Shown one piece after another: positions 44,016 through 51,639 of a stretch of DNA of 64,000 nt. The stretch's first letter is position 1, and every line of letters starts with the position of its first letter. Under the pieces are notes generated by a model. It worked only from the letters and a program-made list of their open reading frames with translations. It made no database searches and was not told the origin of the DNA. The DNA is taken from contig DATGLS010000041.1 in the NCBI GenBank assembly GCA_035293985.1, positions 24,800 to 88,799 of the forward strand, read 5' to 3'. The DNA comes from JAVDCA01 sp035293985. GTDB lineage: Bacteria; Pseudomonadota; Alphaproteobacteria; Rhizobiales; Xanthobacteraceae. The translations under genes were made by a program, and so were the position numbers.

Positions 44016-45686
44016 ATGCCGCAATCCCCCGCGCGTTCGCGCCGTATCGAAGCCGAGGTGGCCGTCGTCGGTGCCGGGCCGGTCGGCCTCACGCTCGCGC
44101 TCGACCTCGCGTGGCGCGGCATCGACGTGGCGATCGCCGAGACGCGCCACGCGCACGAGCCGCCGAGCGTCAAGTGCGGGCAGATCTCGGCGCGCTCGAT
44201 GGAGATCTTCCGCCGCCTCGGGCTCGCCGACGCCTTGCGCGAGCTCGGCCTGCCGGCCGATTTTCCCAACGACATCGTCTCGCGCACGACCGCGACCGGG
44301 ATCGAGCTCGCGCGCGTGCCGCTGCCGGCGCGGGGCGAGCGGCGGCGGCCGGACGTTGTCGGCGCCGACACCTGGTGGCCGACGCCCGAGCACACCCATC
44401 GGGTCAACCAGATCTTCTTCGAGCCGGTGCTCTCCGCGCGAGCGGCCGCGCATCCGCGCATCCGGCTGCTCAACCGCACGCTCGTCGAGGACTTCGCCCA
44501 GACCACACATGGCGTGACCGCGACCGCGCGCGATCTCGATGACGGCACGCGTACGACGATCGCGGCCCGCTATCTGGTCGGGTGCGACGGTGCCCGCTCG
44601 ATGGTGCGCAAGGGCATCGGCGCGACGCTCGACGGCACGCCGGTGATCCAGCGGGTGCAGTCGACCCGCATCCGCGCCCCGGCGCTGCTCGGGCGGATGT
44701 CGGGCAAGCCAGCCTGGCTCAACTACTCGCTCAATCCGCGCCGCTGCGGCGCGCTGCTCGCGATCGACGGCAAGGAGCAGTGGCTGATCCACAATTTCCT
44801 CTATCGCGACGAGGCGGATTTCGAATCGGTCGACCGCGACTGGGCGATCCGCGAAATCCTCGGCGTCGACGCGGATTTTCACTACGAAGTCATGTCCAAG
44901 GAGGATTGGGTCGGCCGCCGGCTCGTCGCCGACAAGTTCATCGACGGCCGCGTGCTGATCTGCGGCGATGCCGCCCATCTGTGGATTCCCCACGGCGGCT
45001 ATGGGATGAATGCCGGCATCGCGGATGCGGCAGATCTCGCCTGGATGCTCGCCGCGACGCTGCGCGGCTGGGCGCCGCAGGCCATCCTCGCGGCTTACGA
45101 CGCCGAGCGACGGCCGATCACCGAGCAGGCCTCGCGCATCATCGCCGACATCGCCCAGCGCATCATCGCGCAGCGCCGCGGCATCACGGCCGAGATCGAG
45201 GCCGAGGGGCCGGCGGGCGACGCCGTCCGCGCGCGTTTCGGCAAGGAGGCGCACGCCCTCGACATCGAGCAGCAGTGCTGCGGCGGGCTCAACTTCGGCT
45301 ACTTCTATGCGGATTCGCCGATCATCGCCTATGATGGCGAGGCGGCGCCTGCCTACACGATGCACGAATTCACGCCGTCGACCGTCCCGGGCTGCCGCGC
45401 GCCGCACCTGTGGCTCGAGGGGCGGCGCTCGCTTTATGACGCGCTCTGGCCGGATTTTTCATTGATCCGCACCGATCCGTCGGTACCGGCTGCGGGAATC
45501 CTGACGGCTGCCGAAAGACGCCGCGTGCCGTTGCGCCTCCTCGATCTCGATCCCGCCGTCGCAAGGCCGCTCTACGGGCACAAGCTCGTGCTGGTGCGTC
45601 CCGACCAGCACGTCGCGTGGCGCGGTGACGCGGCGCCGGCAGATGTGCTGGGATTGATCGATCTCGTCCGCGGCGCCAACGTCTAG
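44016..45686 (+). CDS. FAD-dependent aromatic monooxygenase (PheA/TfdB/MhpA family)
   Basis: 556 residues. Group A flavin hydroxylase motifs: GXGXXG in VVGAGPVGLTLALDLAWRG, the DG motif in LVGCDGARSMVRKGIGA, and the GD motif in LICGDAAHLWIPHGGYGMN. They hydroxylate phenolic or related substrates with NAD(P)H and oxygen. GGGTGGA lies before the ATG. Control by the divergent MarR regulator is likely from the operators between them. The substrate is unknown. Confidence 0.92.
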   Translation: MPQSPARSRRIEAEVAVVGAGPVGLTLALDLAWRGIDVAIAETRHAHEPPSVKCGQISARSMEIFRRLGLADALRELGLPADFPNDIVSRTTATGIELARVPLPARGERRRPDVVGADTWWPTPEHTHRVNQIFFEPVLSARAAAHPRIRLLNRTLVEDFAQTTHGVTATARDLDDGTRTTIAARYLVGCDGARSMVRKGIGATLDGTPVIQRVQSTRIRAPALLGRMSGKPAWLNYSLNPRRCGALLAIDGKEQWLIHNFLYRDEADFESVDRDWAIREILGVDADFHYEVMSKEDWVGRRLVADKFIDGRVLICGDAAHLWIPHGGYGMNAGIADAADLAWMLAATLRGWAPQAILAAYDAERRPITEQASRIIADIAQRIIAQRRGITAEIEAEGPAGDAVRARFGKEAHALDIEQQCCGGLNFGYFYADSPIIAYDGEAAPAYTMHEFTPSTVPGCRAPHLWLEGRRSLYDALWPDFSLIRTDPSVPAAGILTAAERRRVPLRLLDLDPAVARPLYGHKLVLVRPDQHVAWRGDAAPADVLGLIDLVRGANV

Positions 45687-45699
45687 GCGCGCGTCGCAC

Positions 45700-46674
45700 T
45701 CAATCCATCGTCAGGACGATCTTGCCGAAATGCGCGTTCGCCCGCATCATGGCGAGCGCGTCGGCGGCCTTCTCGAGCGGGAAAGTCTTGTCGATCGGCA
45801 GCGAGAGCTTGCCGGCTTCGAGCGCGGGCCACAGATCGGCGCGCATGAGGCGAACGATCTCGCGCACCTCGTCGGGCGAGCGGGTGCGGAACGTCACGCC
45901 GATGTAGTCGATGCGTTTCAAGGCATGCAGGTCGAAGTCGAACTCGCCGCGCATCCCGCCCAGCCGGCCGACATTGACGATGCGGCCGAGCACCTTGCAG
46001 GCGGCGAGATTCTGGTTGGCGACACTCGCCGAGACCTGGTCGACGATCAGGTCGACGCCCTTGCCATCCGTCGCCTTCTTGACCTCGTCGGGCCATTTCG
46101 GGTCGCTCGAATCGAGCGCGAGGTCGGCGCCGTACTCCTTGAGCCGGGCGCGGCGGGCCGGATTGGTCGAGGTGCCGATGACGAGGGCGGCGCGCATCAC
46201 CTTGCCGATCTGCATGCCCATGAGGCCGACGCCGGTCGAGGCGCCCTGGATCAGCAGGCTCTCGCCGCGCTTGAGGCGGCCGGCGGTGACCACCGCATTG
46301 TGCATGGTCTGCAGCGCCACCGGGAAGCAGGCGGCCTGGGCGAAGGTCATGTTGTTCGCCGGGATGCGGTTGACGCGGCCCGCGTCGGTCACGGCGTACT
46401 CGGCATAGCCGCCCGGCGCCGAGGCCATCACGCGATCGCCGGCCTTGACGCCCTGCACGTCGCGGCCGACCGCCTCGACCTCGCCGGCGCATTCGAGCCC
46501 GAGCCGGGCGCCGACGCCGCCGACGGCGCCGTGCTGATGGCCGAGCGCGACCAGGAGATCGGCGCGGTTGAGGCTCGAGGCGCGCACGCGGATCAGCACC
46601 TCGTTCGGCTTCGGGACCGGCTTATCGACGTCGCGGATCTCGACGCCGTGCTCCCCGACGACTGCGGCTCTCAT
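45700..46674 (-). CDS. NADPH:quinone oxidoreductase-like MDR protein
   Basis: 324 residues, no zinc ligands. The family start MRAAVVGEHGVEIRDV, the region ASSLNRADLLVALGH, and nucleotide-binding ASTGVGLMGMQIGKVM followed by GTSTNPARRARLKEYGADLA are typical of quinone oxidoreductases and enoyl reductases of this type. ATG at 46674 has GGAGAAG upstream. It converges on the monooxygenase gene. Confidence 0.9.
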   Translation of the reverse strand: MRAAVVGEHGVEIRDVDKPVPKPNEVLIRVRASSLNRADLLVALGHQHGAVGGVGARLGLECAGEVEAVGRDVQGVKAGDRVMASAPGGYAEYAVTDAGRVNRIPANNMTFAQAACFPVALQTMHNAVVTAGRLKRGESLLIQGASTGVGLMGMQIGKVMRAALVIGTSTNPARRARLKEYGADLALDSSDPKWPDEVKKATDGKGVDLIVDQVSASVANQNLAACKVLGRIVNVGRLGGMRGEFDFDLHALKRIDYIGVTFRTRSPDEVREIVRLMRADLWPALEAGKLSLPIDKTFPLEKAADALAMMRANAHFGKIVLTMD

Positions 46675-46808
46675 GCAGGCTTCTCCAGGTGTTGTGTCGG
46701 CGCAAATGTAGCCGGCCTCGAGCGCGAGCGAAATGCGGAAAGGCGGTCGCGGATTTCGCCTCCGGCGCAAGCCGGACGACAGGCGGCGCGCGCGATGCTT
46801 GTCGCCGG

Positions 46809-46837
46809 TTGACAATGCATAAGTGATAACTTATGAG
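46809..46837 (+). promoter_or_regulatory. Promoter with embedded ArsR-type palindrome
   Basis: TTGACA (46809-46814) and TATGAG (46832-46837) are 17 bases apart. Between and across them CATAAGT GATA ACTTATG (46818-46835) is a perfect 7-4-7 palindrome overlapping the -10. The distance from the -10 to the ATG at 46844 is only six bases, so the transcript may start at or next to the start codon. Confidence 0.65.
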
Positions 46838-46843
46838 TTGATC

Positions 46844-47230
46844 ATGCCTCCGCTCGACGTCGATACCGTCATGCGCACGCTCGCCGATCCGACGCGGCGG
46901 GCGGTGTTCGAGCAGATCGTGGCGGCGGGGGAGATCACGGCCGGCGCGTTGACGCGCAGCGCCAGGGTGTCGCAACCGGCCGTGTCGCAGCACCTGCGCG
47001 CGCTCAGGCTCGCGGCGCTCGTGGTCGAGCGGCGCGCCGGCCGCAACGTGCTCTATCGGGCCCGACCGCAGGGGCTCAGCCCCCTGGTCGATTGGCTCGG
47101 GATGCACGGCTCCCTGTGGCGCGAGAGCTTCGCCAAGCTCAAATTGGTGTTGAAGGAGATCGATCATGACGCAGCAAACCGCGCCGACCCGCGACGTCGT
47201 CGTCGAAGAGGTCCTGCCGCACGCGCCTGA
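46844..47230 (+). CDS. ArsR-family regulator
   Basis: 128 residues. Winged helix with TLADPTRRAVFEQIVAAGE, the recognition helix VSQPAVSQHLRALR and the wing VVERRAGRNVLYRARP. No metal-binding Cys pair is evident, as in the group paired with SRPBCC proteins. Its last 65 bases overlap the next gene, indicating coupling. The C-terminal Arg run is coded by that overlap. The ATG at 46844 has no good ribosome-binding site; a GTG at 46823 lies inside the promoter palindrome. Confidence 0.88.
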   Translation: MPPLDVDTVMRTLADPTRRAVFEQIVAAGEITAGALTRSARVSQPAVSQHLRALRLAALVVERRAGRNVLYRARPQGLSPLVDWLGMHGSLWRESFAKLKLVLKEIDHDAANRADPRRRRRRGPAARA

Positions 47231-47624
47231 GGCGGTGTGGACGGTGCTGACCACCTCCGAGCTGATCGGACGCTGGCTGATGCCGAACGATTTCGCGCCG
47301 GTGGTCGGCAAGCGGTTCACCTTCCGCACGCGGCCGATGGGCGACTGGGACGGGACCGTGCATTGCGAGGTGCTGGAGGTCGAGCCGGCGCGCCGGTTGG
47401 TCTACAGCTGGAGGGGCGGCGCGAGCAGCAACACGAAATACGGCGCAGCGCTCGATACGGTGGTGACCTGGACCCTGACGCCGGTGCCGCAAGGCACGCG
47501 CTTGCGACTGGTCCACGCCGGCTTCCGCTCGCCGGAGAACGATTTTGCGTTCGACGCGATGAGCCCGGGCTGGACGCGTATCGTGCAGGAGTCGATTGCA
47601 CGCGTCGCGCGCGAAGCGGCGTGA
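47166..47624 (+). CDS. SRPBCC (AHSA1-like) domain protein
   Basis: 152 residues. START-like fold signature: VVEEVLPHAPEAVWTVLTTS, LIGRWLMPNDFAP, RRLVYSWRG and VVTWTLTPVPQGTRLRLVH, ending in a long helix GWTRIVQESIARV. These proteins bind hydrophobic ligands in a deep pocket. GAAGGAG lies before the ATG, inside the ArsR gene. ArsR-SRPBCC pairs are widespread and are thought to form a ligand-sensing unit. Confidence 0.9.
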   Translation: MTQQTAPTRDVVVEEVLPHAPEAVWTVLTTSELIGRWLMPNDFAPVVGKRFTFRTRPMGDWDGTVHCEVLEVEPARRLVYSWRGGASSNTKYGAALDTVVTWTLTPVPQGTRLRLVHAGFRSPENDFAFDAMSPGWTRIVQESIARVAREAA

Positions 47625-47652
47625 GCCGCGCAAGGTGATCGGGGGCGATCCG

Positions 47653-48111
47653 ATGGTCGTGCCGCTGCGAATGCTCTATTTCGAGGACCTTTCGGTCGGC
47701 ATGACCGAGACACTGTCGAAGACGATCTCGTCGGATGACGTGGTCGGCTTCGCGACTCTTACGGGCGACCGCAACCCGATCCATCTGTCCGAGCATTTCG
47801 CCGCCAAGACCGCGTTCGGAGGCCGCGTGGCGCACGGACTCTATACGGCCGGGCTGATCTCGGCGGTGCTCGGCACGCGGCTGCCTGGTCCCGGCGCGAT
47901 CTACGTGTCGCAGACCTTGAACTTCCACGCGCCGGTGCGGATCGGCGACACGGTCGACGTGACCGTCACGGTCACCGAGCTGATCCCCGCGCGACAGCGC
48001 GCGCGGCTCGGCTGCACGTGCCGGGTCGGCGCCGAGGTGGTGCTCGACGGCGAGGCCCTCGTGAAGGTGCCGTCGCGGGCGAAAGCGAAAAGGCCTTTGC
48101 CGCGGGTATGA
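47653..48111 (+). CDS. MaoC-type (R)-specific enoyl-CoA hydratase
   Basis: 152 residues with a hot-dog fold. The hydratase motif is visible as FATLTGDRNPIHLSEHFAA (Asp and His catalytic) and GGRVAHGLYTAGLIS. Similar to PhaJ-like hydratases that provide (R)-3-hydroxyacyl-CoA for polyhydroxyalkanoate or for fatty-acid metabolism. ATG at 47653. Same strand as the ArsR-SRPBCC pair, 28 bases after it. Confidence 0.9.
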   Translation: MVVPLRMLYFEDLSVGMTETLSKTISSDDVVGFATLTGDRNPIHLSEHFAAKTAFGGRVAHGLYTAGLISAVLGTRLPGPGAIYVSQTLNFHAPVRIGDTVDVTVTVTELIPARQRARLGCTCRVGAEVVLDGEALVKVPSRAKAKRPLPRV

Positions 48112-48167
48112 GACGGGCGGCGCGCCTCGCCCATCGTGAGGATCAGACGGTCGCGATCAAAAGCCGG

Positions 48168-48560
48168 TCACGGGCCGAGGTTGGCACAGTTGCGCGAGCA
48201 CTGCGTTTGCTGGCTCGAGCAGTTGGCCTGGCACGCGGTCGGGCTCGAGGTCGTGCCGACGGTCGTCATCGAGGGAATGACGGTCGTGCCGTTGATCGTG
48301 CTGATGCAGGTGCTCTGGCAGTTCTGCAACTGCGTGCTGCAGCCGAACAGGCAGGTCTGCGACGTGGCGGTGGACGGCGGGAAAATGCTCGGCGTCGGCG
48401 CGGGAATCGCCTGGGTGCCGGCGGTGGTCTGGTCGGTGGTCTGCGCGGAGGCGGTGCCGCAGGCCATGAGCACCGGCATGAGGATCGGCAATGCCAGCGC
48501 GGTGGCGGCGGCGAGAGGCAGGCGGTGCAAACCGATCCGGCGACGCGAAACGATCGACAT
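48168..48560 (-). CDS. Secreted Thr/Cys-rich small protein
   Basis: 130 residues with a signal peptide (PLAAATALALPILMPVLMAC; the Cys could also be a lipobox in LMACG). The mature part is rich in Thr, Ser and Pro and has cysteines in CLFGCSTQLQNCQSTC and CQANCSSQQTQCSRNC, two similar four-Cys units. AGGAGAT precedes the ATG. No family recognised; likely an envelope protein. Confidence 0.65.
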   Translation of the reverse strand: MSIVSRRRIGLHRLPLAAATALALPILMPVLMACGTASAQTTDQTTAGTQAIPAPTPSIFPPSTATSQTCLFGCSTQLQNCQSTCISTINGTTVIPSMTTVGTTSSPTACQANCSSQQTQCSRNCANLGP

Positions 48561-48994
48561 GATGTCATCTCCTCACGCGTGTGACCTTGCCTGCCGCGGA
48601 TGATGCGAGGCGCGCCGTTCGGCGTCAAGTGTCGGCAAATCGCGGTACGATAAACTGCGTGGCGCGCAGCCGATTGTTCGGGACACGACTTTAACGGGGC
48701 GATGAATCACTCAAGTCATTTGCACTCAACTTGCCGTGACCGCCTCGCACACAATTGTGAGTATGAACCACTGGCGAGCGGCGCTCGATCGGTTATGTAA
48801 CGAGGGTCGCGTAGGCTTCTGCGCGCGATTCGAACCGCCCGGGGGCGCGGTTCGCAACAACGACAGCAAGAACCACCACGAACAATAAATTCTGCGAAAA
48901 GTCCGCGGCGAGGAATCGCCGCATCGGACAACGCGCGAGTTGTAGGAGGATGCGCCGAACACAAGGAGGGCAGCGTCAACATGAGGAGATCATC
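48561..48994. other. Intergenic region with palindrome and two leader stem-loops
   Basis: About 430 bases with no supported gene. CACAATTGTG at 48750-48759 is a perfect palindrome. CGAACCGC/GCGGTTCG (48831-48838/48847-48854) and GCGGCGA-GGAA-TCGCCGC (48905-48922, GNRA-type loop, extendable with GTCC/GGAC) are strong stem-loops upstream of the AraC gene. Confidence 0.55.
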
Positions 48995-49942
48995 ATGGGC
49001 GATTTGGCCCCCGTCGTATCGAGCGCAGTCATCCCTCCCACCGCGCAACCTTCCGTGCCGCTGCCGGGGATCGCCTGCGCGCCGGTCCGGTTCACGCCAG
49101 CCGGAATCGCGGAACGCGACATCGCGCGGTGGAACGGCGTCGCGGTCGACACCGTCTCGGTGACGCGGCGCGAGCCGTACGAATTCGACTTGCTCGCGTC
49201 GTGCCATCTTCTGATCATGGCGGAGCGGGGCGAGCGCGATGAGGGCGAGACGCTGGTCGACGGCCTCCCGACGTCGACGCGGCGCAAGTGCAGCGGCCGC
49301 CTGAGCTTCGTTCCGAGCGGCCACCGCTTCCGCGGCTGGGGGAAGCCGCGCCTGCTCACACGCGTGACCTATTTCTACATCGATCCGCGCGGGCCCCTGC
49401 TCGATCCCGAGCTGCACTTCGCCGAGACCGAGTTCAAGCCGCGGCTTTACTTCTACGATCGCGACCTGTGGGCGATCGCGGCGAAGCTCAAGGCCGCCCA
49501 CGCGATGAATGGCGCGCCAGGCCAGCGGCAATATGCCGAGGCGCTCGGCATTCTGCTCGCGCACGAGCTGTTGCGGCTCGACCGCGGCGTGCCGGAGACG
49601 CAGTCCTATATCCGCGGCGGGCTTGCGGCGTGGCAGCGCTCGCGCGTCGCCGAGTACATCGAGGCGCATCTCGCCGAGAACGTGTTGCTGTCGTCGCTCG
49701 CCGAGGTCGCGCAGCTGAGCCCGTTTCACTTCTCCCGCGCCTTCAAGCAGAGCTTCGGCATGCCGCCACTGCGCTATCTCGCCAGCCGACGCATCGAGCG
49801 AGCCAAGGATCTGCTGGCGGGCGACCGGACGGTAACCCAGGTCGGGCTCGCCGTCGGGTTCGCCGAGACGAGCTCGTTCACGACGGCGTTTCGCAAGCAT
49901 ACCGGCGTGACGCCGACGGCCTTCCGCCGCGGTCTCGAGTGA
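48995..49942 (+). CDS. AraC-family regulator (AraC-type HTH)
   Basis: 315 residues. The N-terminal ligand domain is not clearly assigned (RREPYEFDLLASCHLLIMAE, YFYIDPRGPLLDPELHF). The HTH domain is complete at about 215-310 (VAEYIEAHLAENVLLSSLAE, SPFHFSRAFKQSFGMPPLRY, ETSSFTTAFRKHTGVTPTAF). ATG at 48995 follows AGGAG. Upstream lies a long, structured leader. Targets unknown. Confidence 0.88.
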   Translation: MGDLAPVVSSAVIPPTAQPSVPLPGIACAPVRFTPAGIAERDIARWNGVAVDTVSVTRREPYEFDLLASCHLLIMAERGERDEGETLVDGLPTSTRRKCSGRLSFVPSGHRFRGWGKPRLLTRVTYFYIDPRGPLLDPELHFAETEFKPRLYFYDRDLWAIAAKLKAAHAMNGAPGQRQYAEALGILLAHELLRLDRGVPETQSYIRGGLAAWQRSRVAEYIEAHLAENVLLSSLAEVAQLSPFHFSRAFKQSFGMPPLRYLASRRIERAKDLLAGDRTVTQVGLAVGFAETSSFTTAFRKHTGVTPTAFRRGLE

Positions 49943-49977
49943 CCGGCCGTCGTCGCGCTCGTCGTCGATCGCCCATG

Positions 49978-50009
49978 AAAAAACGAGGGGCGGCAGGCCG
50001 ACCCTCGTT
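49978..50009 (-). terminator. Rho-independent terminator of the small secreted gene at 50027
   Basis: On the minus strand AACGAGGG and CCCTCGTT form an 8-base stem followed by six T. It lies 18 bases past the stop of the gene at 50027-50296 and could also slow transcription from the AraC gene on the plus strand. Confidence 0.75.
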
Positions 50010-50026
50010 CTGTGTCCGCCGCGATA

Positions 50027-50296
50027 TCAGCGCCGAGTCAGCGCCGAGTCAGCGCGATCAGCGACGTCAGCGCGCCTGCGCCTGATGGTGCCGGCGCGCG
50101 ACCGGAGCAGGCGCCGGGCCTCCGCATAGGCGCGGACGCCGGCGACTTCCTGGCTCAATGCGTAAATCTTTTCCTCGTCGGTCGTCTGCTGATCCGCTGC
50201 CCGCGCGGCCGGCAGGGCGGCAAGGAGGACGATCGCCGCCGCCGCCGGGAGCAGGGTCCAGCGCCGGCCGCGCATGGTCGAGTCGATCCGGTTCAT
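50027..50296 (-). CDS. Small secreted basic protein
   Basis: 89 residues with a signal peptide (RRWTLLPAAAAIVLLAALPA, cut near ARAA). The mature part has a charged helix (TTDEEKIYALSQEVAGVRAY) and an Arg-rich end (RRLLRSRAGTIRRRRADV). The ATG at 50296 is seven bases after GGAGA; an ATG six bases earlier is too close. Function unknown. A related small gene follows at 50493. Confidence 0.6.
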   Translation of the reverse strand: MNRIDSTMRGRRWTLLPAAAAIVLLAALPAARAADQQTTDEEKIYALSQEVAGVRAYAEARRLLRSRAGTIRRRRADVADRADSALTRR

Positions 50297-50456
50297 CGTC
50301 ATTTCTCCAATTCGGTCATGCGCTTGCGGCGAGCGCCAGGGGTTTTGCCGCAGGCGTCATATGCACCGCAGCAATACGCCGCGGCTTGCGCCGGATTGCT
50401 GCGGTTCCGTCAATCTTGCGGAATTTGCGGAACCCGACGAGAAAGAGTGCAAGAGA

Positions 50457-50484
50457 GACCGCGGCGGCAGATGCCGCCGCGGTC
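50457..50484 (-). terminator. Strong stem-loop after the small secreted gene at 50493
   Basis: GACCGCGGCGGC and GCCGCCGCGGTC pair over 12 bases around a 4-base loop. On the minus strand it is followed by a T-rich stretch (TCTCTCTTGCACTCTTTC), fitting a terminator for the gene ending at 50493. Confidence 0.65.
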
Positions 50485-50492
50485 TTCGTGTG

Positions 50493-50714
50493 TCAGCGAT
50501 AGTGGCGCACGTGGCCGTGGTAGGGGCGGATCGCCTGGGCATAGGCGCCGGTGTCGGGGACGCCGCTGCTAGCGCCCCAGTTGAGGGCGTTGTCGATCTG
50601 CGCGTTGGTGATCTGCTGATCGGCCTGGGCGGCCGGCAGCGCCGCGAACAGCGCGGCGACCGCGAGCGCGGGCAGAAGCGCCCGGCGGGCCGTGCGGGTG
50701 ATACTGTTGTTCAT
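50493..50714 (-). CDS. Small secreted protein
   Basis: 73 residues with a signal peptide (MNNSITRTARRALLPALAVA, cut near AQAD). The mature part (DQQITNAQIDNALNWGASS) ends in a His/Arg/Tyr-rich tail (IRPYHGHVRHYR). GGAGACC lies before the ATG. The N-terminus resembles the neighbour at 50027, suggesting a local family. Function unknown. Confidence 0.6.
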   Translation of the reverse strand: MNNSITRTARRALLPALAVAALFAALPAAQADQQITNAQIDNALNWGASSGVPDTGAYAQAIRPYHGHVRHYR

Positions 50715-50952
50715 CTTGGGTCTCCATACCTAAAGCGCCTGCGGAATGGCGCGGTCTTTCCGCATGCGCCGCATATGGAGACGGCCCGCGGTGCCGGCTT
50801 GCGCGCGTTTGCGGCGCTTGGCGCAGTCTTGCGTCGAATGTGGATAGGCATATCGGCTGGTCGAATGGGTCGCAGATGCGATCCTCCGCGCGTATGCCGT
50901 GGTACCAGGGCATGTTGCGAGACGCCGAAATCGGACGCGCGAGGGAGCATTC

Positions 50953-51318
50953 ATGAAGATCGTATGGAGAGCCATGATCCCGGTCGTGCTGCTCGCCGGC
51001 GCGACCGCGCGGGCGCAGGACGTGCCCGGCATCGAGCTGTGCACCCACGAGACGAGCATCGAGCGGCGCACCGGCTGTCTGCAGAGCAATATCCAATATC
51101 TGCAGACGCTGATCGCCAAGAATGCCGCCGCGGCGCAGCAGCGCGCAAATGCGGCGGCGGGCGAGATCGCGGCGCTCAAGGCGGAGGTCGCCGTGCTGCG
51201 CGGCATGATCCCGGCGCTGCAGGCGCGGCTCGACAAGCTCGAGGCGGCCGCCCACGCCCGTCCGTCGGTGCAACCGGCGCCGGCCGCGCCGACCGAGAAA
51301 CCGCCCCTGAAGCATTGA
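50953..51318 (+). CDS. Secreted coiled-coil protein
   Basis: 121 residues with a signal peptide (MKIVWRAMIPVVLLAGATAR). The mature part has a two-Cys segment (IELCTHETSIERRTGCLQSN) and then a helix with heptad character (LIAKNAAAAQQRANAAAGEI, LRGMIPALQARLDKLEAA), ending in Pro. Likely an oligomeric periplasmic protein. GAGGGAG precedes the ATG at 50953. No family recognised. Confidence 0.65.
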   Translation: MKIVWRAMIPVVLLAGATARAQDVPGIELCTHETSIERRTGCLQSNIQYLQTLIAKNAAAAQQRANAAAGEIAALKAEVAVLRGMIPALQARLDKLEAAAHARPSVQPAPAAPTEKPPLKH

Positions 51319-51639
51319 AGGTTCGCGGGCGTACGCCGCATCTGCGGGTCGTTCATCGGACGGCGTTCATCCGACGGCGTTCATCGGACCTATGCGCTGC
51401 GTTCAGCCCGGGTTCAGCCCGGCGCGCCATAGTGGATGGCAAGTGATCCTCTTGCAGGGCACGCGTTTTCAGCATGCTGTAACGCCAGTTCAGCATGCTG
51501 TAAGGTGCCGCGTTCCTCGGTCACCGAAACGCCACATCGGCGCCATCTGACCGACTCAGCATGCAGGTTCAGTCGAATTGAAGTATGTCTTCGCGGCTCG
51601 GCGAATCGCTTGGATTCGTCGCCGCTTTCGGGGAGAATC
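51319..51639. promoter_or_regulatory. Leader of the OmpA-family gene with tandem CAGCATGCTG palindromes
   Basis: TTCAGCATGCTGTAA occurs twice (51468-51482 and 51489-51503), 21 bases apart centre to centre; each contains the perfect palindrome CAGCATGCTG. A third, imperfect CAGCATGCAG is at 51557-51566. GGCGTTCATC and GTTCAGCCCGG are also repeated further upstream. No gene is seen in these 320 bases. Confidence 0.6.
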
